A stretch of DNA of 64,000 nt. It comes from Bacillota bacterium (GTDB lineage Bacteria > Bacillota > UBA4882 > UBA8346). The notes beneath the pieces were generated by a model. That model worked only from the letters and a program-made list of their open reading frames with translations, had not been told where the DNA came from and ran no database searches. Shown one piece after another: positions 18,117 through 29,722 of this stretch. Position 1 is the first letter of the stretch; each line of letters begins with the position of its first letter. The stretch covers positions 62,001 through 126,000 of the forward strand of contig JAEYPR010000031.1 in assembly GCA_023410535.1 (NCBI GenBank). Direction: 5' to 3'. Made by a program: the position numbers and the translations under genes.

Positions 18117-18129
18117 CCACCTTTTTTAA

Positions 18130-18217
18130 TGGCGGAGAGATAGGGATTCGAACCCTAGAGGCTGTTACACCTACACGCGCTCCAGGCGTGCGCCTTCGAC
18201 CACTCGGCCATCTCTCC
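18130..18217 (-). tRNA. tRNA-Ser (anticodon GGA)
   Basis: 88-nt class II tRNA with encoded CCA. Acceptor GGAGAGA/TCTCTCC, anticodon stem CACGC/GCGTG around loop CTGGAGC, a long variable arm and a GGTTCGAATCC-type T-arm. Confidence 0.95.
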
Positions 18218-18312
18218 GGGACAAGCAATATTATAACAGAAAAGCTGTGAATAAACTATCTTTTTCTTTTGATAAGTTTTGCCAATAACCAACAACCAAA
18301 CAGTAATTTATA

Positions 18313-18402
18313 TGGCGGAGAGAGCGAGATTCGAACTCGCGAGGGACGTAAATCCCTACCCGCTTTCGAGGCGGGCGCCTTCAACCGCTCAGCCATCTCT
18401 CC
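18313..18402 (-). tRNA. tRNA-Ser (anticodon CGA)
   Basis: 90-nt class II tRNA with encoded CCA. The anticodon stem CCCGC/GCGGG encloses CTCGAAA. The long variable arm pairs GTAGGGATT with ACGTCCCT. It shares its acceptor stem with the neighbouring tRNA-Ser(GGA). Confidence 0.95.
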
Positions 18403-18435
18403 GAAACTTAAGCACTCTCTAAATTTTGCCGAAGA

Positions 18436-18915
18436 TCAGCGGCGCTTTTGAAAAAAATCTTTCAGAATTTGGCCGCACTCTTCGGCCAAAACCCCGGCCG
18501 TGACCTCCAAACGGTGGTTTAAACGGCTATCCTGAACGATATTCATTAAACTTCCGACTGCGCCAGCTTTGGGATCAGTCGCTCCATAAACCAACCGCTT
18601 CACCCGGGCTTGGACCAACGCGCCGGCACACATCGGGCAAGGTTCCAATGTTGTATAAAGGGTTGCGGTTGCCAATCGCCAGTGTTTCTGTACTGCGGCT
18701 GCAGCACGGATCGCTATAATTTCGGCATGAGCGGTTGGATCACCGTCGTTTTCCCGGAGATTGTGACCCCTGCCAATCACTTGGCCGTCCACAACCACCA
18801 GGGCTCCGATAGGAACTTCCCCTAAGTCGGCCGCTTGCGCCGCTTCAGCCAAAGCTTGTTTCATAAACTCCGCATCAAGCTGAGCTTGATTTGTTAAGGA
18901 ACAACTTGTATCCAT
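18436..18915 (-). CDS. tadA: tRNA-specific adenosine deaminase
   Basis: 159-residue zinc deaminase that converts A34 to inosine in tRNA-Arg(ACG). The zinc site shows HAE (His with the catalytic Glu) and PCPMCAGA (two Cys). Length is normal. I prefer the ATG at 18915. A GTG three codons earlier coincides with the predicted transcription start of the promoter at 18931-18960. Neither start has a clear ribosome site, so the mRNA may be nearly leaderless. It lies next to tRNA-Ser and SRP RNA genes. Confidence 0.93.
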   Translation of the reverse strand: MDTSCSLTNQAQLDAEFMKQALAEAAQAADLGEVPIGALVVVDGQVIGRGHNLRENDGDPTAHAEIIAIRAAAAVQKHWRLATATLYTTLEPCPMCAGALVQARVKRLVYGATDPKAGAVGSLMNIVQDSRLNHRLEVTAGVLAEECGQILKDFFQKRR

Positions 18916-18930
18916 AATCGACACTTAACT

Positions 18931-18960
18931 ATATTACCACACTCAATTTTACTTTTGCAA
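18931..18960 (-). promoter_or_regulatory. Promoter of tadA
   Basis: Minus strand: TTGCAA (18960-18955), 18-nt spacer, TAATAT (18936-18931). The predicted start is about 10 nt before the tadA ATG. Confidence 0.5.
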
Positions 18961-19019
18961 GCACGGTTTTTCAGAAATTACTTGCTTCTGAGTTAGATTA
19001 TGTCAATTGACATATTCCG

Positions 19020-21867
<2,848 letters not shown>

Positions 21868-21963
21868 TCACCAAAAACCCCTTTTTCAAAGATTGGGCAT
21901 TTACCGATTGACCCGATCCGAACTGGCTTCAACGCATTACAAAGCAACCATAGATCAAGTCAG

Positions 21964-22212
21964 TTATAAATTATCAACAAATTCAGCCCGTTTTTTCAAA
22001 GTTACCGTGGAAATCGGCGATAAAATCACTTTATTGGCTAAAATTGCCGCGGATTTATGATTTGTGTTATCCAGTCTTTCGACGCACCCTTTAACTTCCA
22101 ATCTTTTCAATAAATCCTGGATACTTTGGACCCCTTGGGTACTTTCAAGATTGATTAGCGCAATGATCTCATCAGTCCGTACCAAGGTATCGCCGCCTAA
22201 ATGAATAAACAA
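21964..22212 (-). CDS. remB: Extracellular matrix regulator RemB (DUF370)
   Basis: 82-residue DUF370 protein; in Bacillus RemB (YaaB) affects biofilm matrix genes and sits between recF and gyrB. The opening MFIHLGGDTLVRTDEIIALI is typical. The start is TTG at 22212, clearly set by AGGAGGAG upstream. Position and size agree with the Bacillus locus. Confidence 0.85.
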   Translation of the reverse strand: MFIHLGGDTLVRTDEIIALINLESTQGVQSIQDLLKRLEVKGCVERLDNTNHKSAAILANKVILSPISTVTLKKRAEFVDNL

Positions 22213-22245
22213 GTCATCTCCTCCTTACCGAAACCGCACAAAGCC

Positions 22246-22800
22246 CTATCGCGGATCTCCTGCCTTGTACTGGCAACAACAACAAAGTGGATAGTTTTTA
22301 TCAGTCCACGTACCGCATTTGACGCAACGTCCGTAACCTTCCAGCTCTTTTCGCTTAGTATTTTGCAACGACTTACGCATCATCTGCGTAAAGCGGGCTT
22401 CGAGATCGGGATCTTTAATCTCTTGCGCGCACTCCTGAATGAACCATTCTTCTTGATGATTCAACACAATCTCCGGCGCGACCGGCGCTTTCAATTCAGT
22501 GGTTACTTGAATGGGTGCCACTTTTAGTTTGATGTTACGAATCACGCCTCTACCAAGGACTTTCTGATAACGTTTGACGATATCCATACTCATTAAGGTT
22601 AGTTGGTGTGCCAAAGCCGGATTGTCGGTCTTTAGAAAGAGCGCTCCGTCTTGATAACGGACGGCCTCCACCTTTTTAGCAAGATCCGAACCGGCGATTT
22701 TCGGCCAGTAGAAGACCGCCAATTCACCTTTCATCCGGGTCCAAGATCCGTTCCGTTTCAGATAATTCTCAATAATTTTATTAAATACATTCACCGACAT
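22246..22800 (-). CDS. DUF721/DciA-like protein with C-terminal Cys cluster
   Basis: 184-residue protein. The N-terminal half is a DUF721 domain (about 5-100: WPKIAGSDLAKKVEAV and then a beta region), the family of the DciA helicase-operator proteins that load DnaB in many bacteria. The C-terminal tail has CVKCG and, ten residues on, CCCC, resembling a zinc ribbon. I chose the ATG at 22800 because AAAGGAG lies 9 nt upstream; it overlaps the recF end by 20 nt. Its place beside recF and gyrB supports a replication role. Confidence 0.75.
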   Translation of the reverse strand: MSVNVFNKIIENYLKRNGSWTRMKGELAVFYWPKIAGSDLAKKVEAVRYQDGALFLKTDNPALAHQLTLMSMDIVKRYQKVLGRGVIRNIKLKVAPIQVTTELKAPVAPEIVLNHQEEWFIQECAQEIKDPDLEARFTQMMRKSLQNTKRKELEGYGRCVKCGTWTDKNYPLCCCCQYKAGDPR

Positions 22801-23893
22801 TGGTTGCGACTCCTTTAGAAACTTCAAATCGTAATGTTTCATGATCGGTGATGGGAAAATCCGCACGGTTGGTCGAGGTTAAAACCGTCTGGGCCGAACT
22901 TAACAAACACGCTAATAAATTTTGCTTGCGTAAATCATCAAATTCCGACATTACATCATCAAACAGTAAAATGGGATATTCACCGCGGGAAGCTTTAATC
23001 TTTTCGATCAATCCAAGCTTTAGAGCTAACACAGTTGTTCTTTGTTGTCCTTGTGAACCGAAACTACGCAACTCCACCTGATCGTCAAAGGTCAACCGGA
23101 TGTCGTCACGGTGCGGGCCGACCAATGTGATTTGGCGCTCGATCTCCTGACGTCGCACCCGGTGCAGTTCATTTTGATATTCCAGGCGCATTCGGTTTTC
23201 ATCCCATTCAGTAAGCGGTAGATTATTAAAACCGCTATAGGTCATTTTCAACGTTTCAACATTCCCGCTGATATCAATTTGGGCTTTTTGAACATAAGGC
23301 AGTACATCAAGTAACATTGACAACCGATACTTAATCACTTTGAGCCCTTTTTCAATCAGCTGTTCATCCCAGACCGACAATTCGGCTAAGCTTGGTTGGG
23401 ACTTTAACAAACGGTTCCGCTGTTGAAGCACCCGTTGATAATTATAATATATAAACCGATAATGCGGTTCGGTTTGAGCAAGATAGAAGTCAAGGAAATC
23501 CCGGCGATGCTGCGGACTGCCTTTAACGATCTGCAAATCATCCGGAGCAAAGATAACTACCGGTATTTTTCCGAACAGCTCTTGATTTTTACAAATTTGA
23601 CCATCAATTTTGATCCGTTTTTCATGATGTCCGATACCAATCTCGATCTGAGTCTGGGCAAGTTCCTGTTGAAAAAGGCCTTTCAGAAAACAACTGTCAT
23701 GTTCCCAGCGGATTAACTCATCATCTTTGCGCGTCCGAAATGAACGGCCAAGGCATAACAGAGCAATTGCCTCAAGAATATTGGTTTTTCCCTGGGCATT
23801 TTGTCCATAAAAGATATTGATATGCGGCGAAAAATGTAGAATTTGGGAATCGCAGTTGCGGAAATTTCTTATGACCAGTTCAGTAATGGGCAT
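22781..23893 (-). CDS. recF: DNA replication and repair protein RecF
   Basis: 370-residue SMC-like ATPase that helps RecA load at gaps. Visible: Walker A YGQNAQGKTN (about 30), the ABC signature region SFGSQGQQRT, and Walker B ILLFDDVMSEFD. It starts 5 nt after the yaaA stop with no separate ribosome site, so it is probably translationally coupled. The standard dnaA-dnaN-yaaA-recF order is present. Confidence 0.97.
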   Translation of the reverse strand: MPITELVIRNFRNCDSQILHFSPHINIFYGQNAQGKTNILEAIALLCLGRSFRTRKDDELIRWEHDSCFLKGLFQQELAQTQIEIGIGHHEKRIKIDGQICKNQELFGKIPVVIFAPDDLQIVKGSPQHRRDFLDFYLAQTEPHYRFIYYNYQRVLQQRNRLLKSQPSLAELSVWDEQLIEKGLKVIKYRLSMLLDVLPYVQKAQIDISGNVETLKMTYSGFNNLPLTEWDENRMRLEYQNELHRVRRQEIERQITLVGPHRDDIRLTFDDQVELRSFGSQGQQRTTVLALKLGLIEKIKASRGEYPILLFDDVMSEFDDLRKQNLLACLLSSAQTVLTSTNRADFPITDHETLRFEVSKGVATNVGECI

Positions 23894-23898
23894 TCGCG

Positions 23899-24117
23899 TT
23901 ATTCGTGTTTAACATAATAGGTTTCTTTCCGGACCGTTACCCGATCGCCAGGGACTAATTTTCGTCCTCGTTGTGTTTCTATTTCTTCGTTCACTGAAAC
24001 CATTCCTTCTGAGATCAAAAATTTTGCCTCAATTCCCGATCCGACAATTGCGGCCCATTTAAGAAACTGTCCCAAGTTAATCTGGTCTGTATCAATGTTT
24101 ACGATATGATCTGCCAT
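23899..24117 (-). CDS. yaaA: S4-domain RNA-binding protein YaaA/RlbA
   Basis: 72-residue S4-like RNA-binding protein, invariably between dnaN and recF in Bacillota and proposed to act in ribosome assembly. The motif INLGQFLKWAAIVGSG and the following EGMVSVNEE...GRKL are the S4 core. AGGAGGAG upstream supports the start. Confidence 0.92.
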   Translation of the reverse strand: MADHIVNIDTDQINLGQFLKWAAIVGSGIEAKFLISEGMVSVNEEIETQRGRKLVPGDRVTVRKETYYVKHE

Positions 24118-24261
24118 GATATGAACTACTCCTCCTAAAGACTTAAAATTTCTTTTTTCGCTATCTTCGTAAATTTTACGCTGCTTATCAAAATTAAATC
24201 GCTGTCTTAGTTATATTTTCGAACCGGCAAACCGGATCCCGATTCGTCCGATGGATCTCTT

Positions 24262-24396
24262 TTATTCACAGCAATAGCTTATTAATTAACAAAATGAACT
24301 CATTTAGTCACAAAAACAGATCAGTTATTAACACAAATAGATAAGTCATCCACAAAATATTTTTATTTATGCACAAAAAACGATCATTTATCCACA
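24262..24396 (+). repeat. 21-bp-phased array of DnaA-box-like sequences (dnaN-yaaA gap)
   Basis: Seven 9-mers resembling TTATCCACA start at 24262, 24283, 24304, 24325, 24346, 24367 and 24388, each exactly 21 bp apart. They read TTATTCACA, TAATTAACA, TTAGTCACA, TTATTAACA, TCATCCACA, TTATGCACA and TTATCCACA. All share the ending ACA. Parts of the 12-nt spacers are also alike (AAAATGA, AGATCAG). A possible eighth member, TCAGTCACC, lies at 24430, 42 bp after the last. Only the final box is a perfect DnaA box. Confidence 0.7.
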
Positions 24397-24477
24397 AAAT
24401 GAGCTTGTTGAGTGATTGAATGAGTTCATTCAGTCACCAGATTGCATCCCTGGTTCGGCCCGAGAGCAATAATAAAG

Positions 24478-24502
24478 TTAAAGCCAGGATTACCTGGCTT
24501 TA
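24478..24502 (-). terminator. Possible terminator at the end of dnaN
   Basis: Minus strand: AAAGCCAGG-TAAT-CCTGGCTTT followed by AACTTTA. The stem begins within the dnaN stop codon. The U-tract is short, so termination may be partial. Confidence 0.5.
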
Positions 24503-25597
24503 TACGGAAAGTTTCAGCGGCATTACAATGTACCGATAATCTTCTTGTCCTTCACCGAGTAATAGTACGGGTTTTTGATCCTGTATATATTTAATTAACA
24601 CTGATTCGGAATCAACCGTCTTTAAAAATTCCAGGATAAAGCGAGCATTAAAACCAATATCAATATCAGGACCATCGGCTTCGATCTCAATTTCCTCATA
24701 GGATCTTCCTTTATCCGGTTCTTTGGCGGTAATCACCATTTGTTGATCTTTCAAACTTAACTTAACCGAGAAACTGACCAAAGCGGTCCGCTCCAGCGCT
24801 TCAATGAACTTGGACCGGTTCACTTTCGCCGAGCCGTTAAAATCTTTGGGGATAACCTGTTCATAGCGGGGAAATTGCGCTTCTACCAATCTTGATGAGA
24901 AAGTGATTCCGGCGCCTTTAACGAAGATTAGTTTCTCATCAAACTGGATTTTTAAACTCTCATCAAGTAACGTTCCGAAGATATTGGCCAACTCCTTCAA
25001 AGCCCGCACCGGAACTAACGCGTTTTTCTGTACTTCGCTTTTGATTGCCAGATCCTTGATTGCCAGTCGGTTGACATCGGTCGCCACTAAACGGAGTTTA
25101 TTCACTTCAAATTCCCACAGAATGCTGGATAAAAACGGTCTGGGATCTTCAGCTAATGTTGCATAAACCGTCTGTTTGATCGCTTCTTTGGCTTGTTCTC
25201 CGTTGACTTCGAAAACTTGCTCGTTTTTGACTTCCGGAAAGTTGGGAAACTCTTCAATCGGCAAGGTAGGAAGTTGATACGTTGAATGTTGGCTTTTGAT
25301 ATTAACCATCTTCGCGTTTTCATCGTATTCAATCGCTACCGGAACCGCCGGCAGATGTCGGATGATCTCGACGAAAGTTTTTCCCGGCAATACAACCGAC
25401 CCGGCAGTGATAATTTGAATATTGGGTACTTTCGCTTCAATTGCAATTTCAAGATCGGTCGCAACACAGCGTAGACTATCAGTTTTGGTTTCCAGCAATA
25501 TACCGGTCAAAATAGGCAAGGTTGATTTTGTGGCTAAAGCTCTAGCCGTTATTTGAAGAAAGCGGGCTAACTCATCTTGTTGGCAAACAATATTCAT
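24500..25597 (-). CDS. dnaN: DNA polymerase III sliding clamp (beta subunit)
   Basis: 365-residue clamp with three similar domains. The N-terminal MNIVCQQDELARFLQITARA and the LPILTGILLE segment are typical. I start at the ATG at 25597; the TTG two codons earlier falls in the ribosome-site region (GGGGGATTG). It lies directly after the origin region downstream of dnaA. Confidence 0.97.
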   Translation of the reverse strand: MNIVCQQDELARFLQITARALATKSTLPILTGILLETKTDSLRCVATDLEIAIEAKVPNIQIITAGSVVLPGKTFVEIIRHLPAVPVAIEYDENAKMVNIKSQHSTYQLPTLPIEEFPNFPEVKNEQVFEVNGEQAKEAIKQTVYATLAEDPRPFLSSILWEFEVNKLRLVATDVNRLAIKDLAIKSEVQKNALVPVRALKELANIFGTLLDESLKIQFDEKLIFVKGAGITFSSRLVEAQFPRYEQVIPKDFNGSAKVNRSKFIEALERTALVSFSVKLSLKDQQMVITAKEPDKGRSYEEIEIEADGPDIDIGFNARFILEFLKTVDSESVLIKYIQDQKPVLLLGEGQEDYRYIVMPLKLSV

Positions 25598-25834
25598 TTT
25601 CAATCCCCCTATTCACAACTATCTTTTATTTTATTTAAGATTAGAAATAAGATCAGTCGTAGTATTAGGCACTGTTGATATGTGGATAACTCTTGAAACC
25701 CTTATAAATGGCACTTTTGAAAGTTTGGCTCAATGTGGATAAAATGATCAACTATTCACAAATTAACACAATTCACAAGATTAAATCCCTGTGGATAACT
25801 TTTATCCACAAATTATCCGATAAATATCCACAAG
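25598..25834. other. Origin of replication, dnaA-dnaN portion (oriC) with unwinding element
   Basis: Perfect DnaA boxes: TGTGGATAA at 25681, 25734 and 25790, and TTATCCACA at 25802; ATATCCACA lies at 25825. Next to the box at 25681 are TGTTGATAT (25673) and a short GC-richer spacer. TAG-TAT-TAG triplets follow at 25660-25668, then a very AT-rich tract (25619-25659). This is the layout of a basal unwinding system with DnaA-trios as defined in Bacillus. Strand opening would therefore occur next to dnaN. Confidence 0.8.
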
Positions 25835-27163
25835 TTATTGACCTAGTTTGTGGATTAAATTTTTAACGACCCGATCCACTTCCACATCAGACTTCATCAA
25901 GTCCTGAATCTTCTCATAAGCATGGATCACGGTCGTATGATCTCTGCCGCCAAATTCCTGTCCAATCTTAGGCAACGAATAGTCGGTTAATTCCCGTACC
26001 AAATACATTGCAATCTGCCGTGGGAACGCGACATTTTTCGAACGCCGCTGCGCTTTTAACTCTTCCACTTCGATATCGAAGAACTCCGCCACTGCCTGTT
26101 GGATTAAAGGAATGGTTACTCGTTTTGATTTGGAGGAATTGACATCTTTTAAAACTTCATTGGCCAGTTCCAGGTTGACCTGCTTGTTATGGAATGAGGC
26201 ATAGGCAATAATTCGGATCAGGGTTCCTTCCAGTTCGCGAATGTTGGAATTAATCTGGTCGGCGATATTGACAATAACATCATTGGGAAGATTCCAACCC
26301 TCCAACGCTGCCTTTTTCCGTAAAATTGCGATCCGAGTCTCTAGATCAGGCGCTTGAATATCGGTGATCAGTCCCCACTCAAACCGGGAACGCAAACGGT
26401 CTTCCAAGGTCGGGATCTCTTTGGGTGGCCGGTCGCTCGATATCACAATCTGTTTTCCTGATTCATATAACGTATTAAAGGTGTGGAAAAATTCTTCTTG
26501 AGTACTTTCTTTTCCAACAAAAAATTGAATGTCATCGATCATTAACACTTCGACGTTGCGATAGGTATCACGAAACTGGGGTGTCCGGTTATACCGGATA
26601 GCATTAATCAACTCATTGGTGAATTTTTCGGAAGAAACGTAAACCACGCGATAGTTGGCATGATTTTTTAATACAAATTGCCCGATGGCTTGCATTAAAT
26701 GAGTTTTTCCAAGACCGACACCGCCATAGATAAATAAAGGGTTATATGCTTTCCCCGGCGCCTCGGCAACCGCTAACGAAGCCGCGTGAGCAAAACGGTT
26801 ACTTTCGCCAACCACAAAACTCTCAAAAGTGTATTTTGGATTTAATTGACCTGGTTGAGCAGGACTAACTTGCGTTTGGGTAACAACCGGAGCAATTTTT
26901 TGGATCGATTCTTCCCGGTCGGGAGTGACAAATTTGATCTCAATCTCAGCATCGGCAATTTCTTTAATCGTAGCCGACAACAAAGGAGAATATCTAGACT
27001 CAAGCCAATCCCTGGCGAAATCATTCGGGACTTCCACCAACATCACCTTATCTTCAAACGAAACAGGTTTCGTCGGTTTTAACCAGGTTTCGAAACTTGG
27101 TTTACTTAGAAACGATGAAACTGCTTCTAAGGTTTTTTCCCAAATGACGACAAAATCTTCCAT
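25835..27163 (-). CDS. dnaA: Chromosomal replication initiator DnaA
   Basis: 442-residue initiator ATPase. Domain I is N-terminal ([20 protein letters not shown]). Domain III has Walker [15 protein letters not shown] and Walker [10 protein letters not shown]. Domain IV ends with the DnaA-box-reading motif [15 protein letters not shown]. The ATG has GAGGTG 9 nt upstream. DnaA boxes flank the gene on both sides, giving a bipartite origin. Confidence 0.98.
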   Translation of the reverse strand: MEDFVVIWEKTLEAVSSFLSKPSFETWLKPTKPVSFEDKVMLVEVPNDFARDWLESRYSPLLSATIKEIADAEIEIKFVTPDREESIQKIAPVVTQTQVSPAQPGQLNPKYTFESFVVGESNRFAHAASLAVAEAPGKAYNPLFIYGGVGLGKTHLMQAIGQFVLKNHANYRVVYVSSEKFTNELINAIRYNRTPQFRDTYRNVEVLMIDDIQFFVGKESTQEEFFHTFNTLYESGKQIVISSDRPPKEIPTLEDRLRSRFEWGLITDIQAPDLETRIAILRKKAALEGWNLPNDVIVNIADQINSNIRELEGTLIRIIAYASFHNKQVNLELANEVLKDVNSSKSKRVTIPLIQQAVAEFFDIEVEELKAQRRSKNVAFPRQIAMYLVRELTDYSLPKIGQEFGGRDHTTVIHAYEKIQDLMKSDVEVDRVVKNLIHKLGQ

Positions 27164-27496
27164 ATAAATCTACACCTCATAAGTTATTCAGACCTGTGAA
27201 TAAATTGTGGAAAACTTCCAAAACCTAAACCGTCGTTGGTTTTTAAGCTTTCAAAAGTTGTAAATAAAAATCTGGTAACGGTTGATAATTAAGGTTATCC
27301 ACAAAATTTGAGTTATCCACAAAATTATACACACCCTGTGGATAATTTTTAAACTCCTAATAATAATAACAAAATCTCTAACTTTTGGCAATTCAAAAAT
27401 CCGGTAGAATAATGGCGTTTATCCACAAGTAAACTCCTGGTATCGGTAATTTGTAAACTAGGTTTTACTTCTTTTTTGGAGAAATTGTCTAAACTA
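27164..27496. other. Origin of replication, rpmH-dnaA portion (DnaA-box cluster)
   Basis: DnaA boxes: TTATCCACA at 27295, 27313 and 27419, TGTGGATAA at 27337, with near matches TTATACACA at 27325 and TGTGAATAA at 27195. The region is AT-rich and also carries the dnaA leader. It is the second half of a Bacillus-type bipartite origin and probably mediates autoregulation of dnaA. Confidence 0.8.
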
Positions 27497-27525
27497 TTGA
27501 CACTTTACAATACCACCGTTATAAT
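27497..27525 (+). promoter_or_regulatory. Consensus promoter of rpmH
   Basis: TTGACA (27497-27502), 17-nt spacer, TATAAT (27520-27525): a perfect sigma-A promoter driving rpmH-rnpA and probably the genes after it. Confidence 0.9.
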
Positions 27526-27565
27526 TATACTCGTGTATTTTTCTTTACTAGTGAGGTGAACAATT

Positions 27566-27700
27566 ATGAAGATGACTTATCAGCCGAATCGGCGCAAATA
27601 TAAAAAGGATCATGGCTTTTTAGTTCGCATGTCCACCAAAGCCGGTCGTAAAACCATCAATCGTCGCCGTGCTAAGGGCCGTAAAAGACTTTCTGCGTGA
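27566..27700 (+). CDS. rpmH: Ribosomal protein bL34
   Basis: 44 residues, highly basic: begins [18 protein letters not shown] and ends [10 protein letters not shown], the classic bL34 pattern. GAGGTGAAC gives the ribosome site. It diverges from dnaA, the usual origin-flanking arrangement. Confidence 0.97.
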   Translation: MKMTYQPNRRKYKKDHGFLVRMSTKAGRKTINRRRAKGRKRLSA

Positions 27701-27710
27701 GATGTTATGA

Positions 27711-28082
27711 TTGACTAATCGTTATGTTATTATCAAAAAGAATACTGATTTCCAAAAGATCTTTGAAAAAGGCCACTCAATTTCCGGTAGGTATATAGTG
27801 GTCTATTTTCTTCCTAATTTTTTGCCGCAGCACCGTTTTGGTTTCTGTGTCGGCAAAAAATTAGGTATTGCCGTTACGCGCAATCGAATCAAACGTCAAT
27901 TGCGCGAAGCTGCTGCCCAATATGAGACAAAAAACAGTCTGGGCCTTGATATCCTTTTTGTAGCCAAGGCTTCGATTCTTTCCGTCCAATTTAATAGTAT
28001 AATTGATGAAATTTCTCATATACTTGGTATTGCGGACCTCAGATCTTCAAAAGCTTACAAAAAGATGGAGGATTCCCCATGA
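27711..28082 (+). CDS. rnpA: Ribonuclease P protein component
   Basis: 123-residue basic protein that assists RNase P RNA in tRNA 5' maturation. The RNR signature is present ([20 protein letters not shown]). It starts with TTG at 27711, ten bases after rpmH, and overlaps yidD by 4 nt. Part of the rpmH operon. Confidence 0.95.
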   Translation: MTNRYVIIKKNTDFQKIFEKGHSISGRYIVVYFLPNFLPQHRFGFCVGKKLGIAVTRNRIKRQLREAAAQYETKNSLGLDILFVAKASILSVQFNSIIDEISHILGIADLRSSKAYKKMEDSP

Positions 28083-28288
28083 AGGGTATAATCCTTTTTT
28101 TTATATCTGTTTATCAAAAGTTTTTTTCACCATTGTTGCCTAAATCTTGTCGTTTTTATCCTTCATGTTCCAATTATATGATTCAAGCAATAAATAAATT
28201 TGGTTTGTTTAAGGGATTACATTTAGGAATCAAGCGAATATTGCGTTGTCACCCCTTTACTAAGGGAGGGTACGACCCGATACCTTAA
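28079..28288 (+). CDS. yidD: Membrane protein insertion efficiency factor YidD
   Basis: 69-residue protein with an N-terminal amphipathic or membrane helix and the conserved [15 protein letters not shown] and [11 protein letters not shown] motifs. It assists YidC-dependent insertion. The ATGA overlap with rnpA and the following yidC match the universal order. Confidence 0.95.
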   Translation: MKGIILFFISVYQKFFSPLLPKSCRFYPSCSNYMIQAINKFGLFKGLHLGIKRILRCHPFTKGGYDPIP

Positions 28289-28316
28289 ACAACTAAATCG
28301 GAAAGGAATGTCTCAC

Positions 28317-29006
28317 TTGTTTGGAATGAATTTAGATTGGCTAGTTTACATATTCAAAGACGTTCTGATTTTTTTCAATAATTATTTCAATAATTGGGGA
28401 TTGTCCATTATTGTCTTGACGCTTATTTTGAAATTTATCTTATTCCCGACAACGCTTAAGCAATTCCGTTCAATGGATAAGATGAAAAAGGTTCAACCCA
28501 AGTTAAAAGAGATTCAAGACAAATATAAAGATAATCCCGAAGAAATGCAACGTCGGACCATGGAGCTTTATAAAAAAGAGAATGTAAATCCGTTTGGCAG
28601 TTGTCTTCCAACGTTATTGCAGATACCGATTTTAATTGGGTTCTATTATTTGCTTTCAGACCCCAAATATCTGGGCGACTTAATGAAAAACTCCCACTTT
28701 CTTGGGATTGACCTGATGGCGAAGAATAATATTATTTTAGCTGTTTTATCAGGATTAAGCACTTTTTATCAGCAGAAGCTGACCTCAGTGACTACCCCGG
28801 CCGATCCCAATCAAAAAATGTTAATGTATTTTATGCCTGCATTTTTAGGCTTTATTACATATACGGTCAGTGCTGGTGTCGGCTTATACTGGGTTACCAG
28901 TAACTTAATCGGTATTGGACAACAATACTTGATCAATGAGTATTTTATCGTCAAAGAACATTTACAAGAGAAAAAAGAGAAAGAAGAACCAACTGGAAAA
29001 AAATAA
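28317..29006 (+). CDS. yidC: Membrane protein insertase YidC/SpoIIIJ
   Basis: 229-residue insertase of the Gram-positive type, without the large periplasmic domain. The membrane segments surround the hydrophilic groove. The charged cytoplasmic hairpin (KVQPKLKEIQDKYKDNPEEM) is typical, and the C-terminus is Lys/Glu-rich. I chose TTG at 28317 because AAAGGA lies 9 nt before it. The ATG at 28308 touches that site and the ATG at 28326 is too far. No lipobox is seen, unlike many monoderm YidC proteins. Confidence 0.92.
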   Translation: MFGMNLDWLVYIFKDVLIFFNNYFNNWGLSIIVLTLILKFILFPTTLKQFRSMDKMKKVQPKLKEIQDKYKDNPEEMQRRTMELYKKENVNPFGSCLPTLLQIPILIGFYYLLSDPKYLGDLMKNSHFLGIDLMAKNNIILAVLSGLSTFYQQKLTSVTTPADPNQKMLMYFMPAFLGFITYTVSAGVGLYWVTSNLIGIGQQYLINEYFIVKEHLQEKKEKEEPTGKK

Positions 29007-29041
29007 CTTACCTTTGGGCTCAAAGGAGGGTATAGTAAATA

Positions 29042-29683
29042 ATGAAATCAGTCGTGAAAGTCGGAAAAACTTCGGAAGAAGCGATCGCCGAAGCCTTACG
29101 GGAACTTGGCGTGAATCGCGAGCAAGTTGATATCCAGGTCGCCGAAGAAAGTACCAAATCGCTGTTGGGTTTTATCACTACTAAAACTTATAAAGCTACG
29201 GTAACGGTTAAAGAGGATCTGGCTCAAACTGCGGGACTTTTTCTCCGCGAGATGTTGGTGAACATGGGAGTACCGGCTCAAGTCGAGATCTTTCGTAAAA
29301 AAGACTTTACAACCTTAAATATCAACGGCAAAGACCTTGGAATATTGATCGGTAAACACGGACAAACTTTAGATGCGATCCAATACCTTGTAAATTTGGC
29401 GATCAATAAAAGTCGAGTAGAGAAGGAACGGATCATTATCGATGTGGAAGGATATCGTCGCCGTCGCGAGGAAGCATTACGCAGACTGGCTGTAAAATTG
29501 GCTGATAAAGTGAAGCGGGAAGGAAGAAAACAAGTTCTCGAACCAATGAGCCCGCAAGAACGCCGGATTATCCACTCGACTCTTCAAGGATATAAAGAAG
29601 TTTTTACTTATAGTGAAGGGGAAGACCCTTACCGTCATGTAATTATATCTCCACAAGACTTCGAGGAAAAAAACCCGGTTTAA
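29042..29683 (+). CDS. jag: RNA-binding protein Jag/KhpB
   Basis: 213-residue protein with a Jag-N domain (about 1-52), a KH domain (about 75-150, with GILIGKHGQTLDAIQYL) and an R3H domain (RREEALRRLA to SPQERRIIHSTLQGY). It binds RNA and influences cell elongation and division in Gram-positives. AAAGGAGGG precedes the ATG. The stop lies inside the terminator hairpin. Confidence 0.93.
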   Translation: MKSVVKVGKTSEEAIAEALRELGVNREQVDIQVAEESTKSLLGFITTKTYKATVTVKEDLAQTAGLFLREMLVNMGVPAQVEIFRKKDFTTLNINGKDLGILIGKHGQTLDAIQYLVNLAINKSRVEKERIIIDVEGYRRRREEALRRLAVKLADKVKREGRKQVLEPMSPQERRIIHSTLQGYKEVFTYSEGEDPYRHVIISPQDFEEKNPV

Positions 29684-29695
29684 CCGGGTTTTATC
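29671..29695 (+). terminator. Terminator overlapping the end of jag
   Basis: AAACCCGGTT-TAACCGGGTTTT: the stem contains the jag stop codon and ends in a short T run. mnmE starts 28 nt later, so readthrough is possible. Confidence 0.65.
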
Positions 29696-29722
29696 TTTAA
29701 CTAATGTTTTTGGGGGAAGATC

